DNA of 17,852 nt, taken from NCBI GenBank assembly GCA_947441745.1, contig CANEUJ010000018.1, positions 1 through 17,852 on the forward strand, written 5' to 3'. Position numbers and translations under genes: made by a program. Positions 1 through 8,704 of the stretch are shown here, piece after piece. This DNA is from Neisseriaceae bacterium. Its GTDB lineage: Bacteria; Pseudomonadota; Gammaproteobacteria; Burkholderiales; UBA11063. How positions within the stretch are numbered: position 1 is the first letter of the stretch; each line of letters starts with the position of its first letter. The notes beneath the pieces are model-generated. The model was not told the origin of the DNA. It was given only the letters and a program-made list of their open reading frames with translations, and searched no databases.

Positions 1-753
1 ACGTTTGGGGAAATATACCGAAGTACTTCTGATATAAGCCTCTTTATCAAGAGCCGAACCAGAGCTTACATAATGTGCCACATCAGCTATAGCAACATAT
101 AAACTGTAAAAACCATCTACTAATTCACAATATACTGCATCATCAAAATCTTTAGCATCTGGTCCATCTATTGTTACAAAAGGTATTTTTCTAAGGTCAA
201 TGCGGTTTTTCAAATCATATGAGCTAACTGATTCTGGAAGGTTTTCAGCTTGAGTAAGAGCGGCACTTGAGAAGTCAACTGGTAATCCTGATTCAGCGAT
301 TAAATGACCAACATAGCTCTCATCTTCCAAAGCATTACCAACAGTATTGGCTAACTCAACCACAAAAAATGGTGATTCTTCATTAGGGTATTCTACAATT
401 ACTGAATTAAATAATAAGTCACGATCGATTTTATCTACATTTGATCTTATTTTTACTAGATAATTACCAAATTTGGTATTGCTAACTTTAAGAAGTAATT
501 GATCTTTATACAATTGCATAGTACCAGTTAGGTGAGTTGTATTATGGTTTATGATACTTTTTATGCTACCATAAGCAATACCCATTCTTTCACCATCTTC
601 AACAACCATTACCTCATCTTTGTCAAGAGCGAAATTTTCGACATTCTCTAGTATATGAATTTTAGCTCCAGTTTTGATATCTATAGCAATGCCACCCATA
701 CCATTATTATGCTTATGGTAGATACATTGACTTGGAGATTTTACATTATTCAT
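1..753 (-). CDS. rnr: Ribonuclease R / RNB-family 3'-5' exoribonuclease, N-terminal part (cut by window edge)
   Basis: Processive 3'-5' exoribonuclease of RNA decay and rRNA/tmRNA quality control. The frame is open from an ATG at 753 to the window edge, giving 251 residues. Residues about 17-180 fit the cold-shock-type RNA-binding domains. The RNB catalytic domain begins with FVTIDGPDAKDFDDAVY at 192-208, where D196, D202, D204 and D205 match the four metal-binding aspartates of the family. The corresponding E. coli RNase R catalytic aspartate is D280 (from memory), so this protein is about 76 residues shorter at the N terminus and lacks room for the usual helix-turn-helix domain. The frame stays open upstream only to about 811, inside folD, with a possible TTG at 798, which cannot supply that domain. 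No clear Shine-Dalgarno is seen. The gene starts 11 bp after folD and is the last visible member of the gsp operon. RNase II is an alternative name, but the GPDAKDFDDAV motif fits RNase R better. Confidence 0.88.
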   Translation of the reverse strand, partial: MNNVKSPSQCIYHKHNNGMGGIAIDIKTGAKIHILENVENFALDKDEVMVVEDGERMGIAYGSIKSIINHNTTHLTGTMQLYKDQLLLKVSNTKFGNYLVKIRSNVDKIDRDLLFNSVIVEYPNEESPFFVVELANTVGNALEDESYVGHLIAESGLPVDFSSAALTQAENLPESVSSYDLKNRIDLRKIPFVTIDGPDAKDFDDAVYCELVDGFYSLYVAIADVAHYVSSGSALDKEAYIRSTSVYFPKR

Positions 754-764
754 ATTTTGTGTTT

Positions 765-1622
765 CTATTTTAAAATACGTTGATTTTGGTGGTAACAACG
801 TAGGGTATTTTTAATTAATATAGCTATAGTCATAGGCCCAACACCCCCTGGAACTGGGGTAATATACTCTACTTTGTCTATCACATCATTAAAATCAATA
901 TCCCCACATAGGGTGCCATCACTTTGACGGTTAATTCCAACATCTATTATAATACTATTTTGTTTAATCCAGTTTGATTTTACCATTTTGGGTCGTCCTA
1001 CTGCAGCTACAAGTATATCAGCAGTAGCAGTTATTGATGCTAGGTTTTTGGTTTTACTATTACATATTGTTACTGTTGCACCACGATTTAGAAGCTCAAG
1101 TGCCATAGGGCGACCCACTATATTAGAACTACCAATAATAACTGCATGCTTGCCATGATATGATGAAACTACAGTATCTAAGATATACATCACTCCATTT
1201 GGAGTGCATGGGCAACTTTTAGGGTCGTTAAGTGCTAAAGAACCCATATTATAGCGATGGAAACCATCAACATCTTTATTGGGTAGTATTGTATCAATAA
1301 CAACTTTACTATCTATTTGCGGTGGTAATGGTAGTTGTACCAAAATCCCATCAATAGTATTATCATTATTTAAACGTCTAACTAAATTTAGTAGTTCATC
1401 TTGAGTGGTGTTTTTTGATAATAAATGTTCAATAGATATAATACCAACCTTAGTACAAGCTGCTTTTTTGTTTCTAACATATACCTGAGATGCAGGATCT
1501 TCACCAACTAAAACAACCGCTAATGATGGTTTTCTAGTAGTAATTGCATCTATCTCGAGTTTTATTTCAGAGAGTATTTGTTCCGAGAAGTTTTTACCAT
1601 TAAGGATTTTATCTGTATTCAT
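765..1622 (-). CDS. folD: Bifunctional methylenetetrahydrofolate dehydrogenase / methenyltetrahydrofolate cyclohydrolase FolD
   Basis: Cytosolic enzyme interconverting 5,10-methylene-THF, 5,10-methenyl-THF and 10-formyl-THF with NADP(H), feeding one-carbon units to purines and formyl-methionine. The 285-residue length is typical. The catalytic YxxxK is Y48/K52 in VYVRNKKAA, the substrate loop is VQLPLP (95-100), the nucleotide-binding fold carries GSSNIVGRP (164-172), and the C-terminal signature is PGGVGPMT (258-265). It starts 12 bp after the tyrS stop with only a weak Shine-Dalgarno, suggesting coupling to upstream translation. No separate promoter is evident, so it probably rides on the long gsp-rlmB-tyrS transcript. 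Nothing looks degenerate. Confidence 0.97.
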   Translation of the reverse strand: MNTDKILNGKNFSEQILSEIKLEIDAITTRKPSLAVVLVGEDPASQVYVRNKKAACTKVGIISIEHLLSKNTTQDELLNLVRRLNNDNTIDGILVQLPLPPQIDSKVVIDTILPNKDVDGFHRYNMGSLALNDPKSCPCTPNGVMYILDTVVSSYHGKHAVIIGSSNIVGRPMALELLNRGATVTICNSKTKNLASITATADILVAAVGRPKMVKSNWIKQNSIIIDVGINRQSDGTLCGDIDFNDVIDKVEYITPVPGGVGPMTIAILIKNTLRCYHQNQRILK

Positions 1623-1634
1623 ATTTAATCTTAT

Positions 1635-2834
1635 TTAAGAAATTATTACTATTTTAGCAAATTTACGCTTACCAACTTGAATTATATAGGTATTATTTAC
1701 TTGCAGTGACAGATTTTTGTTAATAATTTTGTCACCATTTATTTTAACTCCGCCTTGGTCTATCATCCTTATACCTTCTGATGTTGAGGTTACAAGATTT
1801 GATTGCTTTAGTACTAAGGGTAAACCTATTGTATTTGCAGTATGAATAATAATTTGAGGCATATCATCTGGAATATCATTTTTTTTAAAGCGTGTTTCAA
1901 AGTCATGTAAAGCGGTATTGGCATCTTTTACGCTATGATAACGCTCAACAATTTCAAGAGCTAATTGTACTTTAATATCTCGTGGGTTGGTACCAGAGAT
2001 GGTATCTTGTTTCAATTTAGCTATTTCAACTGGTGTCTTTAGAGATAATAAATCATAATAACGCCACATTAATTCATCAGATATACTCATTATTTTACCA
2101 AACATATCGTTGGGTAAATCAGTTAGTGCTATATAATTACCCAAAGATTTGGACATCTTATTTACGCCATCGAGCCCTTCTAGTAATGGCATCATGATTA
2201 TACATTGTTGTGACTGATTATTTTGTTTTTGTAATTCACGCCCCATTAGGAGGTTAAATTTTTGATCGGTTCCACCAAGTTCAATATCAGTATTCATAGC
2301 TACAGAATCATAACCTTGCATTAATGGGTATAAAAATTCGTGTATTGCAATTGGTTTATTCTCAGAAAAGCGCTTTGAAAAATCGTCGCGTTCTAGCATC
2401 CGTGCTACAGTATGACTAGCTGCAAGTCTTAACATCCCATCAGCTCCAAGCTTAGATAGCCATCCTGAATTAAAACAGATTTTGGTTTTATCTTTATCTA
2501 AAATCTTAAATACTTGTTCAGCATAAGTTTGTGCGTTTATCTCAATTTGTTCTTTTGTTAAAGGAGGTCTAGTTGCATTTTTGCCAGTTGGGTCGCCAAT
2601 AAGTCCAGTAAAATCTCCAATTAAGAATGAAATTTCATGCCCTAAGTCTTGTAGTTGACGCATTTTGGTTAGTAAAACAGAATGCCCAAGATGTAAGTCA
2701 GGTGCAGTTGGGTCAAAACCAGCTTTTATTCTAAGTGGTCGATTTTCTGATAGCTTCTTGTTAAGCTCGTCCTCAGGTAAGATCTCAGAAACACCTTTTT
2801 TTATTATTTCTAATTGTGAAATTGAATCTAACAT
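1635..2834 (-). CDS. tyrS: Tyrosyl-tRNA synthetase
   Basis: Class I aminoacyl-tRNA synthetase charging tRNA-Tyr. The ATP-binding HIGH motif appears as HLGH (48-51, in DPTAPDLHLGHSV) and the second signature is KMSKS (226-230, followed by LGNY). The tyrosine pocket region GGTDQKFN lies at 187-194. The last ~65 residues form an S4-like RNA-binding domain (roughly 335-397). The 399-residue length and this motif spacing fit the longer TyrRS subtype (TyrZ-like) common in many proteobacteria. The ATG follows the rlmB stop codon with no intervening base, so translation is probably coupled. A weak GGAT element lies upstream, within the end of rlmB. No T-box-like leader is visible, and there is no space for one. 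Confidence 0.97.
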   Translation of the reverse strand: MLDSISQLEIIKKGVSEILPEDELNKKLSENRPLRIKAGFDPTAPDLHLGHSVLLTKMRQLQDLGHEISFLIGDFTGLIGDPTGKNATRPPLTKEQIEINAQTYAEQVFKILDKDKTKICFNSGWLSKLGADGMLRLAASHTVARMLERDDFSKRFSENKPIAIHEFLYPLMQGYDSVAMNTDIELGGTDQKFNLLMGRELQKQNNQSQQCIIMMPLLEGLDGVNKMSKSLGNYIALTDLPNDMFGKIMSISDELMWRYYDLLSLKTPVEIAKLKQDTISGTNPRDIKVQLALEIVERYHSVKDANTALHDFETRFKKNDIPDDMPQIIIHTANTIGLPLVLKQSNLVTSTSEGIRMIDQGGVKINGDKIINKNLSLQVNNTYIIQVGKRKFAKIVIIS

Positions 2835-3581
2835 TTATTTATCCGTAAAAGAATTTTGCATAAAACTAGCATAAGCAAGTACAACCCCAGTTGCTACAGA
2901 CACATTTAATGACTGAGTAGTACCTTTTAGAGGAATAGTTACCAAATAATCACAGTTCTCCATTACTAACCGCCGAATTCCACTACCCTCACTACCCATA
3001 ACCCAGGCTATTTTACCTTGAAACTTAAACTCAAATAAATTAACCGATTTTTTATCTAAACAAGTACCTGCAATCCAAAATTCATGTTCTTTTAAAGTAT
3101 CCATTGCTTGGCTTAGGTTGTTTACTGTTACAACTGGTACATTATTAACTGCACCGCTTGAGGTTTTGGCAACACTTAGGTTATCAATATTTGCTGAATT
3201 ATCTTTAGGAAGGATAATTGCATCAACCCCAAAACACTCTGCAGTACGGATTATTGCCCCAAGATTCTGTGGGTCAGTAATTCCATCAAGAATCAAAATT
3301 TGAGCAGTAGTGTTTAATCCAGAAATTACCTCATTAAGAGTCATCTTTGTTGGTGGTTTAACTTTAGCTACCACTCCTTGATGGATTTTACTTTTAACTA
3401 AGGTATTTAATTCATTAACTGTTTTAGATACCAATTTAATATTACACTCATTGGCTAAATTACTTAATTCCTGTTGCCTTTTGTCCTGACGATTATTGTC
3501 AATATAAACTTCTTCTACCAAATTAGGAGTGGTTTTGATATAATTAGACACGCTATGAAAACCATATATAATCTTACTCAT
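2835..3581 (-). CDS. rlmB: 23S rRNA (guanosine-2'-O)-methyltransferase RlmB (TrmH/SpoU family)
   Basis: SPOUT-class enzyme that uses SAM to 2'-O-methylate a guanosine (G2251 in E. coli) in the 23S rRNA P-loop. The N-terminal ~75 residues form the L30e-like RNA-binding domain (IIYGFHSV at 4-11, IHQGVVA at 66-72). The knotted catalytic domain carries motif 1 DPQNLGAIIRTAECFG (103-118), motif 2 VMGSEGSGIRRL (194-205) and motif 3 IPLKGTTQSLNVSVATG (216-232). Length (248) is normal. Only 1 bp separates its ATG from the gspN stop. In many Beta- and Gammaproteobacteria rlmB lies next to rnr; here tyrS and folD sit between them. Other TrmH-family members are possible, but motif 3 and the length fit RlmB best. 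Confidence 0.93.
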   Translation of the reverse strand: MSKIIYGFHSVSNYIKTTPNLVEEVYIDNNRQDKRQQELSNLANECNIKLVSKTVNELNTLVKSKIHQGVVAKVKPPTKMTLNEVISGLNTTAQILILDGITDPQNLGAIIRTAECFGVDAIILPKDNSANIDNLSVAKTSSGAVNNVPVVTVNNLSQAMDTLKEHEFWIAGTCLDKKSVNLFEFKFQGKIAWVMGSEGSGIRRLVMENCDYLVTIPLKGTTQSLNVSVATGVVLAYASFMQNSFTDK

Positions 3582-3582
3582 A

Positions 3583-4320
3583 TTAGAATATTTTCAATTG
3601 ATAAGCACCATTTGGTTTTGGTACTCCCATCACAGTTATAAACTGCATCATATCTTCTTTACTATCATCGCGTATACTTGCTTCGAGGATTAGAGTACTT
3701 AATGAGCCAGTGCCACTTAATTTAAGGACAGATCTAGAATCTTTAGTGCTTACGTCTATAGCATTATTGTCAAGTGTTAATCCTATAGTATAACTACCTA
3801 ACGGGTTGACCCTTGAAATGCCAGATGATATGTTATCTAAGGTGAATGTTACTTTACCTTCTAGCTTTTTACCAATTTGCACGTGGTTTGCTGCTAGATT
3901 GACATTTCCAGAAATGCCCATAGCTTTTATAATGTCGAATAGTTTTTCGACTTGGGTTATTGAAATTGATAAATCAAGGTTGTCTAAACTAACCCCTTTT
4001 TTGTTAATATAAAACTCAGCTGCATGTTTATTTCCAACATTAAAATTAATATCTATAAACTTACTAAACCCTAATTTTATATTCCAATTGAGTAATAAAA
4101 TAGGTGCAGAAGCTTGTTTTGCACTAGTTGCAACTAATAAGCCACTGCCATTCCAAAAAGTTCCTGTAGTATCATAAAACTTGAAACGCCCTTCGGAGTA
4201 TTTATTTATAATACTATTAACAATCCAGCTTGGAGTGTTATTCACCATACTAATAGTAAATACTAATCCAAATAATGTACCAATGATATATCTTTTATTT
4301 TTAATTAGCCAGTTTTTCAT
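3583..4320 (-). CDS. gspN: Type II secretion system protein GspN
   Basis: Accessory inner-membrane-anchored component of the T2SS, present in a subset of systems. One N-terminal membrane segment (about residues 8-26, after a positively charged MKNWLIKNKR start) is followed by a ~215-residue periplasmic domain. That domain has the alternating beta-strand pattern of this family, including SSWxxN-like positions and repeated SGNVNL/GKVTFTL strands. The start codon overlaps the gspM stop as ATGA, the classic sign of coupling. It closes the gsp cluster and is followed after 1 bp by rlmB. Recognition rests on position after gspM, topology and general fold more than on strict motifs, because GspN is poorly conserved. 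Confidence 0.85.
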   Translation of the reverse strand: MKNWLIKNKRYIIGTLFGLVFTISMVNNTPSWIVNSIINKYSEGRFKFYDTTGTFWNGSGLLVATSAKQASAPILLLNWNIKLGFSKFIDINFNVGNKHAAEFYINKKGVSLDNLDLSISITQVEKLFDIIKAMGISGNVNLAANHVQIGKKLEGKVTFTLDNISSGISRVNPLGSYTIGLTLDNNAIDVSTKDSRSVLKLSGTGSLSTLILEASIRDDSKEDMMQFITVMGVPKPNGAYQLKIF

Positions 4321-4865
4321 TGCTGCTCCACATTATTAAAACCAACTTTTAAATCTGCATACCCAGATTGAGATGCCCTTGTAATTGTCAATGTACTTGG
4401 AAATAAGCCATAGCTTTTACGCAGTTGATCAAGAAACTGCATGATTTTTTCAAATTTGACGTTTTTGGCATTTATCTTTAAATTATTGTCCGCTAAAATT
4501 ATTTCTGCTTCCTTGACATCTAAAATTTGAGTTGCATCACCCTTTATACGATCACTATTTGCTGTGCTAAAATCATTTGGAGTGGTATCAGATAAATCTT
4601 TATATTGACTAGCAATAATTGCAGAATCGATTTTTTGTTCTATCAATATTGAGTTGTCGTTTTGAAGGCTGGTTTTAAACTGTATGGCACTACTTATTAT
4701 CAAAACGATAAACATAACTGCTACAATTACTCCTACACCTATTAATATTTGCTGATCACGATTTGATAATTTTACCCAGTATTCCTTAATTGGTTGTAAG
4801 CGTAAAATTAGTGCATCAATTTGAGGGCGATATTTTTCTAAATATCGATTAAGAGTTTTTTTCAT
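4317..4865 (-). CDS. gspM: Type II secretion system protein GspM
   Basis: Bitopic inner-membrane protein of the assembly platform, partner of GspL. From the ATG at 4865 it has 182 residues: a short basic cytoplasmic tail containing the family-typical segment LSNRDQQILIGVG (33-45), one membrane helix (about 41-61), and a periplasmic ferredoxin-like domain ending in short beta strands. The frame also allows an ATG at 4880 directly after gspL. The 4865 start (MKKTLNRY) is preferred because a strong GGAGG lies 8 nt before it, and that GGAGG would fall inside the coding region if the longer start were used. Its stop overlaps the gspN start by 4 nt. Confidence 0.9.
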   Translation of the reverse strand: MKKTLNRYLEKYRPQIDALILRLQPIKEYWVKLSNRDQQILIGVGVIVAVMFIVLIISSAIQFKTSLQNDNSILIEQKIDSAIIASQYKDLSDTTPNDFSTANSDRIKGDATQILDVKEAEIILADNNLKINAKNVKFEKIMQFLDQLRKSYGLFPSTLTITRASQSGYADLKVGFNNVEQQ

Positions 4866-4880
4866 AATCTTTGCCTCCAT

Positions 4881-6158
4881 TTATTTATTTCCGACTACTT
4901 CATGCCACATTACTGGTTTTAGTGTTATCACCCATTCGGCATCAACAATTTCTGATGTTGTTGCATTAATATCATTGTCTGTTGCCTCTGCTTTCTTTTT
5001 ATTATTTTTAGAGTAGGTTTTGTAGTCCTCAATAGTTGCCGTAATTTTTCTTGTTTCTAACACGTCTTTATAACTATTAAATAAAGAAGCATCAAAGCTA
5101 TTGCCAACAGTGATATTTGCTTCTCCATTATTATATCTAAATTGTTTAATATCATTTGGGGTTATGGTTGATGCTATTTGTAAAAATTTGGTCAATAAGA
5201 CTACCGCATCTTTATTATCATATATGCCTCTTAGATGTCTAAGGCTATTAATTTTATTATTTGCAGTTTGAATTACTTCTTTATTTATTTGATTTACAGC
5301 TACTACACCTTTTAGGTTGTTATGAATTTGAGATTTAATTCGGACGTTATTAATTAAAAGCATAGTTATGTTCAACCCCCAGAATAAAATCATGAAAATT
5401 ACTAAATATTTTATTGTGTTTAATAGGCTAAAAATACTTGTAATGCTTTTTTTATCCAGTTTTAGATTGAAACGAGTGCTTTTTTGAATATAAAAATTCC
5501 ATACGAAAACTCCATACTCAAGTTGATTATTGGCACGATTACAAGGAATGTCGAATTTATTGGCAAGATTTTCTATATCATAATCATCGTTCGCATAGAC
5601 TAATAATGACTTTGGCTTTTCTTCTAGCTGAAGCATATCTTCAAGCATTGATGGTATCGGTTTATTATCATCTAAGCAATAATACTCAAATTTTGAAGTA
5701 CGGATGAAACTTTGCTCTTCACCCAGAAATAACGTCCACGAGTTTTCTTCAAAACTTGTAGCAAAAGCAAAAGATTGAATAAAGCGAATTGGTTTTTCAA
5801 TATAGCTTAGTCGTTGCATCAATGTTTGATAATATATTTTATTAAATACTGCAATGTATGCAACTCCATCTTCAATATGTAATGTAATTGCTTTTACTTC
5901 ATCAATCTCATCGGTTAAGGAGGTTTCAATAAGCCCTAACATCAGTTCTTCAGTCAAGCGTTTACTAGCAATACCAGCAACATTGGTTTTAAAGATGCTA
6001 CAACAGTTTGTTGATAAATAAATTTCAAGGCTAACATCGTTAAACCCTAATAACTCATCAAAAGATGATTGACCTGTTTCGACTTCATTATCATGTATTA
6101 ACGCCCAATTAATTGGTTTTGATAAGTCATTATTTATGAATAAACGTAATATTTTCAT
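4881..6158 (-). CDS. gspL: Type II secretion system protein GspL
   Basis: Inner-membrane platform protein that links the cytoplasmic ATPase GspE to GspM and the pseudopilus. The 425 residues comprise an actin-like cytoplasmic domain (about 1-235), one membrane helix (about 249-270) and a periplasmic domain of ferredoxin-like type (about 310-425). The frame extends to 6188 inside gspK. The internal ATG at 6158 (MKILRLF) is preferred because it makes an exact ATGA overlap with the gspK stop, the same junction type as gspJ/K and gspM/N. No good Shine-Dalgarno is seen for any candidate start. A lysine/asparagine/threonine-rich stretch near residues 380-400 may be a linker. GspE is not encoded in the window. 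Confidence 0.9.
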   Translation of the reverse strand: MKILRLFINNDLSKPINWALIHDNEVETGQSSFDELLGFNDVSLEIYLSTNCCSIFKTNVAGIASKRLTEELMLGLIETSLTDEIDEVKAITLHIEDGVAYIAVFNKIYYQTLMQRLSYIEKPIRFIQSFAFATSFEENSWTLFLGEEQSFIRTSKFEYYCLDDNKPIPSMLEDMLQLEEKPKSLLVYANDDYDIENLANKFDIPCNRANNQLEYGVFVWNFYIQKSTRFNLKLDKKSITSIFSLLNTIKYLVIFMILFWGLNITMLLINNVRIKSQIHNNLKGVVAVNQINKEVIQTANNKINSLRHLRGIYDNKDAVVLLTKFLQIASTITPNDIKQFRYNNGEANITVGNSFDASLFNSYKDVLETRKITATIEDYKTYSKNNKKKAEATDNDINATTSEIVDAEWVITLKPVMWHEVVGNK

Positions 6159-7186
6159 TCTGGATGATGCCATAAAATTAGTGGCCATTGGCCAGTGCGA
6201 TTTGCTCGATACACTAGTTCAACCCATTTGAACTCATAGTCACCCTTGTCAACAGACGCATGGATCGTAAAATAATTTGAGGTAGTAGTCAAAGTTGTTA
6301 AATCCACATTAGAGTTACTCTGTGACGTTATTATACCATTACTTGCTAAGAAAGATTGAATATCTGTCGATGCTTTAAAAGGAGTATTTTCTCTAACAGT
6401 TACTATTCGATTTGCAATCTGAAGTGGTATACCACTTTTGGCGGCAATAACTTCGGCTGAAGCTGTATTTACATTGACTTTAATTACCCCAGAACCAGTT
6501 GGTGGTGGCAGGGCTTTGTTACTATTCGTGCTGCTTTCTTGAGTATTTGTGTCAGTGCTTTCGTTCATTAATTGTCCAGTGATTGATACTGGAATAGCTG
6601 TTATATAATTAGCAAGTTTATATTGATATTCTGGTTGCATACCTTTAATAAGCTTTAATTCAGCTAAATCAACGAGTGGCTTACCAGCTGGGCGGTATCG
6701 TGGATCAGCATTAGTATATTGGTTCATTATCTCAGTCTCATATTGGGGAGCTGCCATATAGTAAGCTATTGCAGGAGCTAGTGCTGCTGGAAGGTTTAAA
6801 AAATCTAGTAGTGCGGTAAATTGAGCAATAACAGTTTGGTTTATTTGGCCATTACTAACCAAATCATTGATATTAAATTTACCTTGTTCATCAATGATAT
6901 AACCACTCATATATATATCATCAATAACTTTAGTTCTGGGTATGGGCTGAGCCCAAATGTCATTTATTGAGTCGAAGTTTGATGTTGAGGCACTAGTTGC
7001 AAGTCCAGCACGCCCAAAGTCCGCCGCGGCAAACAAAATTCCATAGCATTGTTCCATTGCTTTTTGATTAGTAAGACGACGAATTACCCTGTAGTTTTTT
7101 ATAGTTATATCAGTTATGATAGACATTATAATAAGTACGATAATTAATACGGTTATTAATGCAGCTCCACGGTTTTTTTGTATCAT
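6155..7186 (-). CDS. gspK: Type II secretion minor pseudopilin GspK
   Basis: Large minor pseudopilin expected to cap the pseudopilus tip with GspI and GspJ. From the ATG at 7186 it has 343 residues: a short basic leader MIQKNRG, cleaved by prepilin peptidase before AALITVLIIVL, then a long alpha domain. GspK proteins characteristically lack the Glu at mature position 5, and that is so here (Thr). A Ser/Thr/Asn-rich loop with PPPTGSG lies near 210-235, followed by a helix-hairpin-helix-like segment VNVNTASAEVIAAKSGIP typical of the family. An alternative GTG start at 7195 adds three residues. The ATG is preferred because it overlaps the gspJ stop (ATGA) and has an AGGTGG ribosome site 5 nt upstream. 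Confidence 0.93.
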   Translation of the reverse strand: MIQKNRGAALITVLIIVLIIMSIITDITIKNYRVIRRLTNQKAMEQCYGILFAAADFGRAGLATSASTSNFDSINDIWAQPIPRTKVIDDIYMSGYIIDEQGKFNINDLVSNGQINQTVIAQFTALLDFLNLPAALAPAIAYYMAAPQYETEIMNQYTNADPRYRPAGKPLVDLAELKLIKGMQPEYQYKLANYITAIPVSITGQLMNESTDTNTQESSTNSNKALPPPTGSGVIKVNVNTASAEVIAAKSGIPLQIANRIVTVRENTPFKASTDIQSFLASNGIITSQSNSNVDLTTLTTTSNYFTIHASVDKGDYEFKWVELVYRANRTGQWPLILWHHPE

Positions 7187-7785
7187 AATGCCCACCTACG
7201 GGTAATCTCTTCTCCAGATTTCATTTTTATATAAATTTCAAGTGCTTGGGGTAGGGTTGTAAAGTTATTTATATCACTAGGCCAACTATCGTGCCACTGT
7301 TTATCAGGATATAAAAACTTTACAGTGAAAGCATCAACATTTTCAAGGAGTACTTCAACTTGAGCTTGAGTAAATGGCACTCTATTTAGAAACGGCCAAG
7401 TTACTATATAAAGCGTACCATTTAGAAAGCGAAGTCCGATACGCCTAGGAGATGCAGTGCCGTATTCCTTATCACCAATTACTCCTGAGATTGTAAGTTC
7501 AAGCTGAGCATCAAAATTACTACTAAGTTTATTTTTCCCCATAACTGCAGGCATTAATATCCCGTTTTCATCACGGTAGGCAAGTGGTATAGCTCTACTC
7601 CAATTGGTTGATATTTGATTAATTGCTCGTGCAATACCACCCCATTTATTTTCGGCGTTAGTAAGTACTTGTTTTGTTGTGACTAGAGATGCAATAGCAC
7701 GGTATGAAATCACTGATATAATTGCAAAAATTATTATTGCAACCATTAATTCTATTAAGGTAAAACCTTTTGTTTGTTTAATCAT
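7183..7785 (-). CDS. gspJ: Type II secretion minor pseudopilin GspJ
   Basis: Minor pseudopilin of the tip complex with GspI and GspK. From ATG 7785 the protein has 200 residues. The class III leader MIKQTKG is cut before FTLIELMVAIIIFAIIS, with Phe+1 and Glu+5, and the helix is followed by a beta-rich domain (NRVPFTQAQVEVLLENVDAFTV region and the C-terminal PQALEIYIKM strand, a hallmark region of GspJ). The frame extends to a TTG at 7812 overlapping gspI; the ATG is preferred because it gives the usual short basic leader and leaves a 13-bp gap after gspI. The ribosome site is weak. The start of gspK overlaps its stop. Confidence 0.92.
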   Translation of the reverse strand: MIKQTKGFTLIELMVAIIIFAIISVISYRAIASLVTTKQVLTNAENKWGGIARAINQISTNWSRAIPLAYRDENGILMPAVMGKNKLSSNFDAQLELTISGVIGDKEYGTASPRRIGLRFLNGTLYIVTWPFLNRVPFTQAQVEVLLENVDAFTVKFLYPDKQWHDSWPSDINNFTTLPQALEIYIKMKSGEEITRRWAL

Positions 7786-7798
7786 TGTGTCTAACCAT

Positions 7799-8176
7799 TT
7801 AATATTGAGCAATAAAATTTACGGTACGAAATAAAATATATTTCGACTTCTTTTTTTCGCTTACAGCAATCTCTAAGCGTCTAAAGTATTGGTTTGGAGT
7901 TGCAGATATTGTGGTCTCAACATTAAAATCAATACCAGCCATAGTAACATTTTTAGTATCACTCCCTAGGTCGGGATAAATACTGTCAAGATAATATTGA
8001 TTATACTGATTATCAGCAACCCAGTTCGCAGCTTCTCTAGCATACGCATCATGTATATCATCAACTGCCAACCCAATATTTCTGGTTGCGGCAGCAAGTA
8101 CAATAGCAATTATAAACAACGCTACCAAACATTCTATAATTGTAAATCCATTATGATTGTAGTGTTTTATATTCAT
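7799..8176 (-). CDS. gspI: Type II secretion minor pseudopilin GspI
   Basis: Minor pseudopilin that nucleates the GspI-J-K tip. It has 125 residues, normal for the family. The short leader MNIKHYNHNG ends at the prepilin peptidase site before FTIIECLVALFIIAIVLAAATR, with Phe+1 and Glu+5 (E15 of the precursor). The Cys directly after Glu+5 is within the membrane helix. The small C-terminal domain ends in RRLEIAVSEKKKSKYILFRTV, which matches the usual strand arrangement of GspI. Its ATG immediately follows the gspH stop with no spacer, implying translational coupling. Confidence 0.92.
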   Translation of the reverse strand: MNIKHYNHNGFTIIECLVALFIIAIVLAAATRNIGLAVDDIHDAYAREAANWVADNQYNQYYLDSIYPDLGSDTKNVTMAGIDFNVETTISATPNQYFRRLEIAVSEKKKSKYILFRTVNFIAQY

Positions 8177-8689
8177 TTAGTTATTTACCTGAAATTCACC
8201 ATTTATATTACCATCCACCCATGCATTACGCACGCCATCAGTAATTTTAAATGAGTACTGGGGTATATTACCTGTTGGAAAAAACCTAATTTTTTCGTCA
8301 TCTTTTACAGCTCTACCATTAACTAAAGAGGATGTTATAGTAATATCTTTTGGCCAACTCCAACTAGCTAGGTGCTGTAAGTTTATATCACGCCATTCAC
8401 CATTTCTATAGCCTCTACAAATAAATGCATTTGGCTTTACGCTACAAGTGATAACACTATTTGTATATACCGCTTCATCGGCGATAATTTCTAATGTATT
8501 GGATATTTTAACAGATTCACCTTTAAACTGCGAGTAGCTTGCTGAGCCGACACTTAGAACTGCTACTCCTGACATAATTGCTATAATGACTAAAGCAATC
8601 ATTATCTCAATTAAGGTAAAACCGCGCTGTAGAGTTATCGGTGGATGTATTTTATAATTAATAATATGCCCATAAACAGACTTATTCAT
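8177..8689 (-). CDS. gspH: Type II secretion minor pseudopilin GspH
   Basis: Minor pseudopilin linking the tip to the GspG filament. The 170-residue precursor has a G23/F24 cleavage site (QRG before FTLIEIMIALVIIAIMSG), Phe+1 and Glu+5 (E28). The 23-residue leader is longer than the 6-10 residues of the neighbouring pseudopilins, and no later Met precedes the cleavage site, so it appears genuine. A GGAAG ribosome site lies about 8 nt before the ATG. Two cysteines at about residues 82 and 90 (ITCSVKPNAFICRG) could form a disulfide. It lies just downstream of the terminator-like hairpin after gspG, so it and the genes behind it probably depend on readthrough. Confidence 0.9.
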   Translation of the reverse strand: MNKSVYGHIINYKIHPPITLQRGFTLIEIMIALVIIAIMSGVAVLSVGSASYSQFKGESVKISNTLEIIADEAVYTNSVITCSVKPNAFICRGYRNGEWRDINLQHLASWSWPKDITITSSLVNGRAVKDDEKIRFFPTGNIPQYSFKITDGVRNAWVDGNINGEFQVNN

Positions 8690-8704
8690 GTGAATGCTTC
8701 CGTT

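Noticed and set aside
2665..2874. Plus-strand open frame opposite tyrS.
   Set aside because: Antisense shadow of a strongly conserved gene with no ribosome site or recognisable product; the same applies to the plus-strand frames at 3118, 3806, 7997, 11835, 15202, 15362 and 16040.
6159..6188. Longer start for GspL inside gspK.
   Set aside because: The ATG at 6158 forms an ATGA overlap with the gspK stop, as at other junctions in this operon, and the added residues have no family support.
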